Shown: piece by piece, positions 1-8,153 of the stretch | Position numbering within the stretch: the stretch's first letter is position 1 | How the letters are laid out: each line of letters begins with the position of its first letter | Source: Candidatus Zhuqueibacterota bacterium | Lineage (GTDB): Bacteria; Zhuqueibacterota; Zhuqueibacteria; Oceanimicrobiales; Oceanimicrobiaceae | Direction of reading: 5' to 3' | Assembly (NCBI GenBank): GCA_029261995.1 | Contig: JAJDAF010000039.1 | Span: 124,001 to 188,000 of the forward strand | DNA: 64,000 nt | The notes under the pieces: generated by a model | Databases searched by the model: none | Seen by the model: the letters and a program-made list of their open reading frames with translations, nothing else | What the model was told of the DNA's origin: nothing | Program-made: the position numbers and the translations under genes

Positions 1-615
1 GCAGTGCACCACTCGCACTTTTTCCCGGCAAGCTTCCCCGCTCTCTTTCACCATCATTTCCTTGTTGTATTGTGAGATCGCCACCGCAAACCGGGAAGCC
101 CGCACTTTCTTGCCCAACATAGTACGGTCAACGTGGAGATCAGAACCGTGGGCAGTGAAGCTGAACGGAATCCCAGTCAGCCGGTTAATGATCAAAGCCG
201 CCACGGCCGGGTGAGTCGCGAAATGGGCGTGCACATGCGTCACCTGCGTCCTGGCCATGTCATAAGCAAACTTGACGCTTTTCAAAAAGATGCCGAGCGC
301 GCCGGAAAAAAAATTCATGCTGCCAAGCGTGCCTGCAAAAATCTCCACGACAGTTCTGAAGTACTTGCCCGGGCAGCAGCGAATAAACCGCCACTGTGCT
401 TTCAGAATATCCATGGAAATAAATGGCTCAAAATGGGCCTCCTCTGTGAGTTCAAGCGCTTCTTTGTGCGCCCAGGGCTGCTTTTCTCGCAGGAGCGGAT
501 AAATCTCGACCTGAGCCCCCATCTCGCGCATCGCCAGGATTTCGTACAGAATAAAGGTCTCCGTCAACTTCGGAAACCTGGACATGATGTAGGCTATTTT
601 GGCGGGCTTATTCAT
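1..615 (-). CDS. Glycosyltransferase family 4, N-terminal part (runs off the window)
   Basis: The reading frame opens at ATG 615-613 and is still open at base 1, so 205 N-terminal residues are visible and the C-terminal donor-binding domain lies outside the window. The N-terminus SRFPKLTETFILYEI, the HVHAHFATHPA segment and FTAHGSDLH are typical of GT-B family 4 glycosyltransferases that act on the cytoplasmic face in exopolysaccharide assembly. A GGAG lies about 12 bases before the start. It is the last visible gene of the minus-strand polysaccharide locus, 114 bases after the P-loop kinase gene. Sugar donor and acceptor cannot be told from the sequence. Confidence 0.85.
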   Translation of the reverse strand, partial: MNKPAKIAYIMSRFPKLTETFILYEILAMREMGAQVEIYPLLREKQPWAHKEALELTEEAHFEPFISMDILKAQWRFIRCCPGKYFRTVVEIFAGTLGSMNFFSGALGIFLKSVKFAYDMARTQVTHVHAHFATHPAVAALIINRLTGIPFSFTAHGSDLHVDRTMLGKKVRASRFAVAISQYNKEMMVKESGEACREKVRVVHC

Positions 616-729
616 CGTTGCGGGTCAACTCCATTTGTGAATTGCGAGGCGTAGCAGTCCGAGTTGAGCATGCGACTCGCCTTTTCGATTTCACCATTCA
701 TCATAGACATTGCTCTGTTGTCCGCGGAC

Positions 730-1425
730 TCAGTCCTGGTTCCTGCTTGCTGACTCATAAAGCTGCTCAATGCTCCGCGTCACCGTGGCATAGACTTCAT
801 CGACAGGTTGCGTTGCATCGATGGTGCGGAAATTACGGGTTTTTTCCCCTTGGGCGAGATACGCGGTGCGGCGGTCGCGCAAATACTCCAGATTTGCCTC
901 CCCCTTGCGCGCAAACAAGACCTCAGCCGGCGCGTCGAGGAAAAGCACCAAATCCGGCTCCGGATAGAACTTGTGCAGACACCAGCGGTGGATTCTCTCT
1001 GCCAGCGGCAGTTCCTGACGAACGGCGTCAAAAGTGTCCTCGTCGAAATCGAATAGAAAATGGCGGTCATAGAGCACGACGTAGCCGCGCTTGCGGTAGA
1101 CCCAGGAAAGCAATTGGCGGTACCACTCTTCACCCAGTCGGTTGAAAAGGCGGAAGACATACCAGCCACTCTTCAGCAGTCCCTTTTTACCGCTGCTCTT
1201 GCGATCATGCAAAGAAATGGGCTTCTCGGCGCCGCCATTCCTGTTACGGTGTTTGATGTCTTTCACGAACTCAATCAGGCGCGAGGTCGGCAAGGCAACA
1301 TTGCTTGACTCGATATTGATGCCCATGTAGATGTATTTCATGGGCTTCGGGAAAGTCGCGCGTAGCCGGTCTGCAATGGTGGTTTTTCCGGCGCCGTCCG
1401 CACCAATCAAAGCGATTGAAATCAT
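730..1425 (-). CDS. Thymidylate-kinase-like P-loop kinase
   Basis: This 231-residue protein has a Walker A motif GADGAGKT at residues 8-15, a YDRH motif near 119-122 that matches the DR(Y/H) of thymidylate kinases, and a lid-like FLDAPAEVLFARKGE near 162-176. The fold is that of nucleoside monophosphate kinases, but its place in a polysaccharide locus and the divergent middle make dTMP an unlikely substrate; a sugar or lipid-linked acceptor is possible (inference). The C-terminal domain of the gene at 8154-9530 shares the YMGxNxE and FLDAPxEVLFARKGE segments, so the two are paralogous. The start is ATG with no clear ribosome binding site. Confidence 0.75.
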   Translation of the reverse strand: MISIALIGADGAGKTTIADRLRATFPKPMKYIYMGINIESSNVALPTSRLIEFVKDIKHRNRNGGAEKPISLHDRKSSGKKGLLKSGWYVFRLFNRLGEEWYRQLLSWVYRKRGYVVLYDRHFLFDFDEDTFDAVRQELPLAERIHRWCLHKFYPEPDLVLFLDAPAEVLFARKGEANLEYLRDRRTAYLAQGEKTRNFRTIDATQPVDEVYATVTRSIEQLYESASRNQD

Positions 1426-1499
1426 TCTATTGTTTTGTCCACAATAAGTATGTTATTGCCGGTAACACTCCGCCATCTATACTCCAGATTCATCGGGAG

Positions 1500-3203
1500 C
1501 TAACCGCACAGGTTTAGTTCGTCAAGATTTTCGAGCGAGTACCGCCACATCTGGTAATAGCGATTTTCCTGCAGCCAATTGAGGGTCTTGTCATCGAGGC
1601 TAAGAAGCTCGCTGCCGGGAGCCCGCAATCTCGCCATAAGCGTGGCGACGTAGCGGCTCCAGCAGACCACAAACAGCGGCCTGAGCAACCGCGGTTCCAA
1701 ATCGATTGTCGAACAATACTCCCGAACATACGGATACGCCCATGCTGATTCACCGAAAAAAGCTTTTTGAAACGCTAACAAATGCTCCTGCAGCGTGCCG
1801 GCATTGACATCGGCAAACGCTATGTAACTTTGGAAAAAAAACAGGTCCACGGCTGGCAGGCCGGCGGATTCAGCCAGTTCCCAATCGACGACTCCAATCC
1901 CAAGATCGTCTGAAATCAGAATATTGGGAGAGCTGTAGTCTCCGTGTTCAAACACAAGTGGCAGGTGAGCTGAGGCCAGCAAATCAATTTGACGCTGCGT
2001 GTCGGCAAGCAGGTCCCTGTTCACATCTCCCCTGTCCGCTAACGGTTTGAGGTGGCTCATAGTTTTGGCAAGAGAAATCGCAAGATCACCTCCCTGCCCT
2101 GAGGATTCCCGGCGAGATGCCAAGTGCAATTCAGCAATCCAGGCAAGCCCCTTTTTCAGGCAGAGTTCCCTATTTCGGCGCACAAAGCTCGGGCGCATGG
2201 TTTGACCTGGCACGGCTGTCTCAATCAGTAATCGATAGCCCTGGAACTTCTCAAACGCAACCACTCGTGGAACAGAGGGAAAGCCATTCGGCGTCAGAGA
2301 TTGAACTTGACCCAGGTTGGCGACTTCGTCTTGCAGCCGGTCGTCATGGCCCGCGATTCTCGGCACTTTGGCAACCAGTACGGTCTCGCCAGTGCGCTTT
2401 GACAACATGAAAACAATCACGTGTGCGGAGGCTTTGAACCTCGGAGTGACGAAGACCGAAATGAGGTCCTCGGCGTGGGGAATTTGAACAATGCCTTGTT
2501 CGCCGCTGCGCGATGCCAGAAATTCAGAAACGGAGTCCCGGCAGGCAATCTCCCTGGGCCCGCCTTTGTCAGAGCCGGATTTTTTGGCCACGATGCTCAC
2601 GTTGGAAAACAGAAATCCGGCCAGATTCAGTTGCGCCAGAATACGTCCTGCCAACTCTTGAAATTTCCCCTTCAGGCTACTCGTGTTGCGGGAGAACACA
2701 TGCCGCAAAGCCATCTTGTCCTGAATTGGAACGATGTCGAGGCACGAGCCAAACCCGGGCCGATGCCAGTGCAGCTCAAAGCCGCAAAACCCTGCAGTGC
2801 GCAATTTCTTGACGGTGTTCAAGGGAGAGTCCAAACGCCCTCGCCGACGCCATTCCAGATAAATGTGGCCGCCGGCCATGACGCGGGCAGCGGCCTGCGG
2901 GAGTTCTTCCAGATCGGCAGACTCCACAACCAACACCTCGATGTCAGGTGCATGTTGTCCTTGGTCCGATTTCGACAGACTGGTCAGGTTGTCACTGAAT
3001 TCGTTCAAGGCGCGGTGCAGCGGCGACCCCGGCCGTCCAAGGAAACCGACCGAACCCAGGCGCGGATCCGGCAGAAGGAATCGCCAATCGAGCCGCCTGA
3101 TGCGTTCGAGAGTTGAGCCATCCGAATCAGTTTTGCCCGGACGGTGCGATGACGCGTCGGCGGTACGGGTTTTATCAGGTGCTGTCCTGATCTCTTGCTG
3201 CAT
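1500..3203 (-). CDS. Degenerate methyltransferase-like domain fused to APH-fold kinase (copy 1)
   Basis: I place the start at ATG 3203, seven bases after the stop of the O-antigen ligase-like gene and preceded by AAGG; the longer frame would overlap that gene by about 100 bases. The 567-residue product has an N-terminal region (about 38-160) that resembles the degenerate Rossmann methyltransferase region of the gene at 4804-6573, including the shared DWRFLLP. A complete aminoglycoside-phosphotransferase-fold kinase domain follows (about 250-560): lysine in LVAKVPR (279), the catalytic loop HGDYSSPN (420-427) and the metal-binding VVDWE (438-442). Family members phosphorylate small molecules such as choline, sugars or antibiotics; here a polymer building block is the likely substrate (inference). 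Resistance is unlikely given the context. Confidence 0.7.
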   Translation of the reverse strand: MQQEIRTAPDKTRTADASSHRPGKTDSDGSTLERIRRLDWRFLLPDPRLGSVGFLGRPGSPLHRALNEFSDNLTSLSKSDQGQHAPDIEVLVVESADLEELPQAAARVMAGGHIYLEWRRRGRLDSPLNTVKKLRTAGFCGFELHWHRPGFGSCLDIVPIQDKMALRHVFSRNTSSLKGKFQELAGRILAQLNLAGFLFSNVSIVAKKSGSDKGGPREIACRDSVSEFLASRSGEQGIVQIPHAEDLISVFVTPRFKASAHVIVFMLSKRTGETVLVAKVPRIAGHDDRLQDEVANLGQVQSLTPNGFPSVPRVVAFEKFQGYRLLIETAVPGQTMRPSFVRRNRELCLKKGLAWIAELHLASRRESSGQGGDLAISLAKTMSHLKPLADRGDVNRDLLADTQRQIDLLASAHLPLVFEHGDYSSPNILISDDLGIGVVDWELAESAGLPAVDLFFFQSYIAFADVNAGTLQEHLLAFQKAFFGESAWAYPYVREYCSTIDLEPRLLRPLFVVCWSRYVATLMARLRAPGSELLSLDDKTLNWLQENRYYQMWRYSLENLDELNLCG

Positions 3204-3210
3204 GGCTGCC

Positions 3211-4797
3211 TTAAACCGCCTTCTCCAACCGCATGGCTTCAACCGGCACGGCTTCTGATTCGAGACAGTCAGAATTGTCGCTTGAGAGGGCTTCCAAAAC
3301 ATGAATTGTCGCGCCACCCAAGGCCAATAGGATCCAAAAATATCGTTGGTATGAAAAATGAAGAAAAACCGCCGTACTCAGGTAGGCGACAATACTGAGC
3401 CAAAACCCGGTCGCGAGGTTTGCATACTCCGTGTTAGTCTTGAGAAAGCGTTTCCGTAGCCGCCAGAGCCTGCTCAACAGAATGACAACTATGGCCATAA
3501 ACGACGCCAGTCCAAGCGTGCCGGTTTCAGCCATCAACTCGAAATAGAGCGTATGGGCGCGCCGGGTTGAAAGAATTTCACGAAAAGCAATGCTCGGGTC
3601 CGCCATGTAATCGATAGAATAAAATTTAGAGTACTGCCCAGGCCCTACGCCGACGATGGGATGGTCCAAATAGCAGTTAAGAGCCGCCAGCATCTCCGTG
3701 ACCCGGCCGCGCGTCGCGCCATCCGCGCTGACAGAAGCGTCATTCGAAAACAGGGCCTGCACATTGAAAATCGAACTCATGCGCAAAAAATAGTTTGGCG
3801 AGGAGACCGCCACGACCGTGAGCATGCCTGCCACTGCAATCGCAACGTAAGAGAATTTGATGTAGCGCAGAATGGTGACCAGCGTGACCAGCAGGGTAAT
3901 CGTAATAAAGCCGCCCCGCGAATAAGTCAGTAGCGTACCGACGAGAATCAGCCCTGTACAGAGGAGCGCCCAGAACTTGGCAGAACCCTTTTTCTCATCG
4001 ATGATGCGGAACAGTCCCAACGGCAAGAGCACAATCAGAATCTGCGCGAAACGGTTTGGATCTCCAATCGGGCCGCCGGAACGGTTGGCAAGTCGGACTT
4101 TGTCGGGTTTCTGACTGGGCGCGCCGCCATCCCAGCGTGCGATGTTTCTCTGCGCGAAGCCACCGTAATTGTTCCGGTAGCTCTTGCTAAGTTCCTGCAT
4201 GGCGGTAATGGAGCCGAGAAATGCACCGGCGAGCAGCAGCGTCCAAACGACTGCTCTCAAGGTCGAGATTTTGCGGACCACGTTGATGATGATAATGTAC
4301 AAACCAATGCCTTCTAGCATGAAGGTGTAGATCCATTCCAACGCGAGATCGAGATTTCTGGCTACCATGAGTGAGGCAAACAGGGCCCCCAGAAAGCAAA
4401 TCATCATCAACCAGGGGTAATCGATAACAAACTTCTCGCGGCGAATAAACCAGTAGACGGCCAGCGGCACGCAGAGAAGCAGGGATATTGAGGCTGCCAG
4501 GATCTGCGGCAGTCCATGAAACTTGTAGGCAATCACCGCCAGGTTGGTGTAAATTGCAAAAATTACGATTAAGGTCCCGGGCTCCGGCCAATAGAATAGA
4601 GCCACGAGCAGAAAAACGGCGACGATGAGCGCCACCACCACCAGCACCTGAGTCTTGGCAATCAAAAATGTCAACGCCAGGACGGCTAGCACGAATATGC
4701 CGGCGACGATAAGAATTGGCGCAAACCGGGCCACGGGGTTTGCAGCCGACACCTTCTGCGATCGATTGTTGAACAGGCCGAACATGATTTTCGACAT
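3211..4797 (-). CDS. O-antigen ligase / Wzy-type polymerase family membrane protein
   Basis: This 528-residue protein is almost entirely hydrophobic, with about a dozen predicted membrane spans and a large periplasmic loop around residues 370-440. The pattern of short arginine-bearing loops, a GGPIGDPNRFAQ segment and a late GVGPGQY segment is typical of the O-antigen ligase/polymerase (Wzy_C) superfamily. Such proteins polymerise undecaprenyl-linked repeat units or transfer them to an acceptor at the outer face of the inner membrane. It sits between the two methyltransferase-like/APH-kinase genes with gaps of 6 and 7 bases, which implies one transcript. Whether it is polymerase or ligase cannot be decided from sequence alone. 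Confidence 0.8.
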   Translation of the reverse strand: MSKIMFGLFNNRSQKVSAANPVARFAPILIVAGIFVLAVLALTFLIAKTQVLVVVALIVAVFLLVALFYWPEPGTLIVIFAIYTNLAVIAYKFHGLPQILAASISLLLCVPLAVYWFIRREKFVIDYPWLMMICFLGALFASLMVARNLDLALEWIYTFMLEGIGLYIIIINVVRKISTLRAVVWTLLLAGAFLGSITAMQELSKSYRNNYGGFAQRNIARWDGGAPSQKPDKVRLANRSGGPIGDPNRFAQILIVLLPLGLFRIIDEKKGSAKFWALLCTGLILVGTLLTYSRGGFITITLLVTLVTILRYIKFSYVAIAVAGMLTVVAVSSPNYFLRMSSIFNVQALFSNDASVSADGATRGRVTEMLAALNCYLDHPIVGVGPGQYSKFYSIDYMADPSIAFREILSTRRAHTLYFELMAETGTLGLASFMAIVVILLSRLWRLRKRFLKTNTEYANLATGFWLSIVAYLSTAVFLHFSYQRYFWILLALGGATIHVLEALSSDNSDCLESEAVPVEAMRLEKAV

Positions 4798-4803
4798 TAC
4801 TCC

Positions 4804-6573
4804 CTAATTCTGAACTGAGGCAATGGGCCTGGGCGGCTTGCTAGAAACCGCACGCGGGGCAATTGAAAAAATCTCATCCAACCCTGTGGAACCCCGATTA
4901 GCGATACAATTTTTCAAAAGATTGAAGTACTGACCGTCGGTGATACGCTCAAGGTTAAGCCGGGTCGATTCTTTCAGCGCGCGATGCATCCAACAGGTGT
5001 AAAACAGAGGGGCGATCAGTTCAGCAGCAAGGCCAATTCTTTCGCAGTAGTCCACGAGCGTCCGCGACAGCAACGCAGTGAAAGGAGATTCCTGGAAAAA
5101 ACTGTTTGCGAAGTTCTGAAGCGGATCCTTGTTGCCTTTGCAGCGTTCAACCCAGGACGCGTAGGTTCGCAAGAAGTAGAACACGTCCCAAAGCGGAATG
5201 CCGCGTGGTTCGCCCGCCTCCCAGTCTATAAAAATTACCTTGTTGTCCTGTGTCGCCAGGATGTTCCAGGTGCCTGGATCGCCATGTTGAAACACCAGCG
5301 GTACCTCAGCCTCGAAGCCTTCGAGGACTTCGAGCTGTTGCTGCATGAATGAGTGCTCAGAGTCTGACAGCGGATAAATCTCGCAGAAGCGCGCGTAGAG
5401 TTTGCCTAGATTTCGCGCGAAATCAGATCCTGTGGCCAGCGCCGGATTTGCGGACGTTTCGCCAAGCTGCAGCAACCAGTCCAGTGCATTTTTTGCCAGC
5501 GGGCAGTCAGGCTGAGCAGTCGTCTGTGTTCTGAACGGCACGCCGTTGACCGCTTTCTGCGCGAGCATCGCCTGGCCATTGTGTGTTTCGAAAAACATCG
5601 CTTCGGGGTAGCTATCTGCGCCCACAAAATCGCCGTCTTTCAGAGCCTGCAGCGTCTCGAACTCATTTTGCAGCCGATAGTTGAATTCCGGCGCGCGAGT
5701 CATTTTGACCACAGCGTGCGGCTCTGTTTGCCTGGGCTTGAACAGATAGTAGATCACTTTGTTAGCGTTGTACTTGCCACGGGTAGACAACCCGAAGCGA
5801 TCCCTGCTGATGTCGTGACCTGAGGCTGCGGCCACCGAAATGAGAAATTCCGGCGGCGCTTTCTTTTTCACCACTACGTTCTTATGAATGAAGACAGACC
5901 GCCGCGGCGTGACTTTGCCAACCATGCCCAACGTGCTCAACCCGTGCCCCGCCCTGCTCATCGCACGCTTTTTGAATGATTGGCCAAACAGCACATTTCT
6001 GAAAAAAAACTTGGAAATCGAGCTGTCGGCGACAGGCAAGGCTGTTCGCATCTCACCCTTGAACGGCGTCAGCCAGAACTTACGCGGCAAGCCAAATCCG
6101 AAAGCGCTCAACCTCTCAACCACCGACTGATTGAGCTGGCGTTCGACGTAATTCCGTAACTCATAATGAAGGACGCCGCCGTCTGCAACCAGCGAAGCGA
6201 CGTGGCGTTGAAATGCGGCATTCTCCAGCAGGCGACGGGTGACGCTACGCTTCGAAAAATGCACCAGGGAGAAGATGCCCTCTTCAAACGGCAGATTGTG
6301 CAACGACCGTACATTAACAAACTCAAAATTTCTGACTCCGGTCGCTTCGCATACTCTGGAAAATTTGTCCAAGGCAGTGTTGTGGGCGGAAACAACAACA
6401 ACCTTCGTTCCAATTGCAGCCAGTACGGAGACATTTGCCGCCGCCGGCACTTCCAGGCAAAGGATCTTCTCCATTTGCAGAGTCGGTAGAAGGAAACGCC
6501 AGTCCGCGGAGACCAGGTCTCCCTGCAAATTTGTACCGGGAATGAACTTCGTATTCAGGGTCGATTCTATCAT
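4804..6573 (-). CDS. Degenerate methyltransferase-like domain fused to APH-fold kinase (copy 2)
   Basis: The 589-residue product begins with a Rossmann-like region (about 24-140, starting ADWRFLLP) that resembles an S-adenosylmethionine methyltransferase but lacks a clear glycine-rich binding loop. An APH-fold kinase follows with lysine in VVKMTR (290), HGDPGTWN (430-437) and FIDWE (448-452), so the phosphotransferase site looks intact. It shares this two-domain layout with the gene at 1500-3203, and the two flank the ligase-like gene. The ATG overlaps the stop of the flippase gene by four bases, with AGGA seven bases upstream, indicating translational coupling. Likely role: phosphorylation of a sugar or small-molecule substituent of the polymer (inference). 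Confidence 0.72.
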   Translation of the reverse strand: MIESTLNTKFIPGTNLQGDLVSADWRFLLPTLQMEKILCLEVPAAANVSVLAAIGTKVVVVSAHNTALDKFSRVCEATGVRNFEFVNVRSLHNLPFEEGIFSLVHFSKRSVTRRLLENAAFQRHVASLVADGGVLHYELRNYVERQLNQSVVERLSAFGFGLPRKFWLTPFKGEMRTALPVADSSISKFFFRNVLFGQSFKKRAMSRAGHGLSTLGMVGKVTPRRSVFIHKNVVVKKKAPPEFLISVAAASGHDISRDRFGLSTRGKYNANKVIYYLFKPRQTEPHAVVKMTRAPEFNYRLQNEFETLQALKDGDFVGADSYPEAMFFETHNGQAMLAQKAVNGVPFRTQTTAQPDCPLAKNALDWLLQLGETSANPALATGSDFARNLGKLYARFCEIYPLSDSEHSFMQQQLEVLEGFEAEVPLVFQHGDPGTWNILATQDNKVIFIDWEAGEPRGIPLWDVFYFLRTYASWVERCKGNKDPLQNFANSFFQESPFTALLSRTLVDYCERIGLAAELIAPLFYTCWMHRALKESTRLNLERITDGQYFNLLKNCIANRGSTGLDEIFSIAPRAVSSKPPRPIASVQN

Positions 6574-8153
6574 TTCGGTTCCTGTTCAGGTACTTGCTTC
6601 ACGCCAAGAATCGTTTTCAAAAATGGAAATCTCAGCAGTTCTGGAAATGTCTCCTCGACATGCAACTTGTCGCGGGTGAGAAGCAGGATGACCAGTGACA
6701 CAGCCGAAGCCGCAGCAACGGCGACATAGATATTTGCTGTCAGGAAATACTGCACTGCGAACAAACTCAGCCCGCCCGCTGCGATGATGAGATAAAAAGA
6801 CAGGTACTGCCTTTCGAAGAGATGCAGCCCTGCGGCTTGTTTCAAACCCACCTGCTTCAGGATATTATGTACAATCATCGCGCTGGTCGTGGCGATTGCC
6901 GCCCCAAGGGCGCCGTATCGTGGAATGAGCACCAGCGCAAGGGCAATACTGAGCAGAGAAGCTACAGCATTGATGACAACTACGTATTTTACCCGATGCA
7001 GCACTTTCAGTGTCAATCCATTAAAACCAAGCACCACATTGAAATAGTAGCCAAATGACATCATGCTTAGAAAGATCCAGGAAGATTCATACCTGGCTTC
7101 ATAAAGCGAGAGAGTCAATGGTTTGGCCAAGGAAAAGGTCAGAGCGAACACAGGAAACGACAGGATCGCCATCCAGATTGCGGTGCGCCAGTAGAGATCG
7201 TTGATACCCTTAAAATCATCCTTCGCGAACAGTCGCGCCGCCAGCGGTGTGTACAGCAGGGCGAAGCTTGTCATCACAATTTTGTTAAAATGGGCCGCCG
7301 GCAGAACAACACGGTATTTGGCTACTTCCGAAGCATCACAGAAATAGCCGAGCAAGAGAGTATCAGCTGAATGCATAACGATATTGACCAGGTCGGAGGT
7401 CATCAACGGAATGGCAAACGCAAAAATCTCTTTCGCGGGCATGTTCACGGTTTTGAAATTGAGTCGCTTGAAAAAGCCGCGTTTGCGCATCATGGTCAAC
7501 AGCATCACGATGTAGATGACCACGCCGAAAGCGTTGGCGGCCAGCCAGCCATAGGCCAGGAACATCACCGTGCTGTTAAACACGACCAGCAAAACGACGA
7601 CCGAAAGTTTGAGAATGGGCGCCAGGATATGGTTCCGGAAGAAAATCGCTTTCGGGCTGGCCAGGCTGGCGAAAAGCGAAATCAGCAGCCCATCCATAGC
7701 CTCGACCGGTACCATGAAAATCAGGATCAGAACGACAAAAATGGGTTGGCTCTTATCGTTGATGATCTGGGTCAGCATTTCCGGAAACATGTGGAAACTG
7801 CCAATGATCACCACGCCGGTGGCGGCAATCGTGATGAGCACCATGAAGATGGTGCCGAAAAGCTTGTCGTACTGGTCGCGCTCGTGGTAGATGGGCACGA
7901 AGCGCGTGATGCCGCGCCGCAAACCGAGCGTGGAGATGCCGTGAAAAAACGCCACGATGGACAGCGCATAGGTCCAGGCGCCATAATCAACTTGGGTCAA
8001 CTGTCGAACGATGAGAACCTGGGAGACAAAATTAAGGCCGGTGGAGATGAACCGGCCTGCAAGCAATAGACTTGAACCACGAATCTGTTTGCGTGTCGCG
8101 TCGCCCTTCTTGCTGCTGTGTTTCTTTTCAGCCTTTTCTACGACAGCTTCCAT
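6570..8153 (-). CDS. Wzx-like polysaccharide flippase (MATE/MVF superfamily)
   Basis: The 527-residue protein has a lysine-rich cytoplasmic N-terminus (to about residue 22) and then about 14 predicted membrane helices. The first helix region SLLLAGRFISTGLNFVSQV and the downstream GAWTYALSIVAFF segment are typical of oligosaccharide flippases. Such proteins move undecaprenyl-pyrophosphate-linked repeat units from the cytoplasmic to the periplasmic face. It is the only flippase in the window and pairs logically with the O-antigen ligase-like gene two genes downstream. It starts directly after the stop of the nucleotidyltransferase/kinase gene (zero gap) and overlaps the next gene by four bases. 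Confidence 0.88.
   Translation of the reverse strand: MEAVVEKAEKKHSSKKGDATRKQIRGSSLLLAGRFISTGLNFVSQVLIVRQLTQVDYGAWTYALSIVAFFHGISTLGLRRGITRFVPIYHERDQYDKLFGTIFMVLITIAATGVVIIGSFHMFPEMLTQIINDKSQPIFVVLILIFMVPVEAMDGLLISLFASLASPKAIFFRNHILAPILKLSVVVLLVVFNSTVMFLAYGWLAANAFGVVIYIVMLLTMMRKRGFFKRLNFKTVNMPAKEIFAFAIPLMTSDLVNIVMHSADTLLLGYFCDASEVAKYRVVLPAAHFNKIVMTSFALLYTPLAARLFAKDDFKGINDLYWRTAIWMAILSFPVFALTFSLAKPLTLSLYEARYESSWIFLSMMSFGYYFNVVLGFNGLTLKVLHRVKYVVVINAVASLLSIALALVLIPRYGALGAAIATTSAMIVHNILKQVGLKQAAGLHLFERQYLSFYLIIAAGGLSLFAVQYFLTANIYVAVAAASAVSLVILLLTRDKLHVEETFPELLRFPFLKTILGVKQVPEQEPK

Noticed and set aside
730-1425. Housekeeping thymidylate kinase (tmk)
   Set aside because: P-loop and DRH motifs fit, but the middle region and the locus do not, and a diverged paralogue exists in the same locus.
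2421-3116. Plus-strand open frame of 231 codons
   Set aside because: Antisense shadow of the methyltransferase-like/APH kinase gene.
1500-6573. Aminoglycoside resistance genes
   Set aside because: The APH fold is shared with many small-molecule kinases; the extra N-terminal domain and the polysaccharide context argue against resistance.
7371-8069. Plus-strand open frame of 232 codons rich in His, Asp and Asn
   Set aside because: It lies antisense to the flippase gene and its odd composition is the reverse complement of hydrophobic codons; no start context and no family resemblance.
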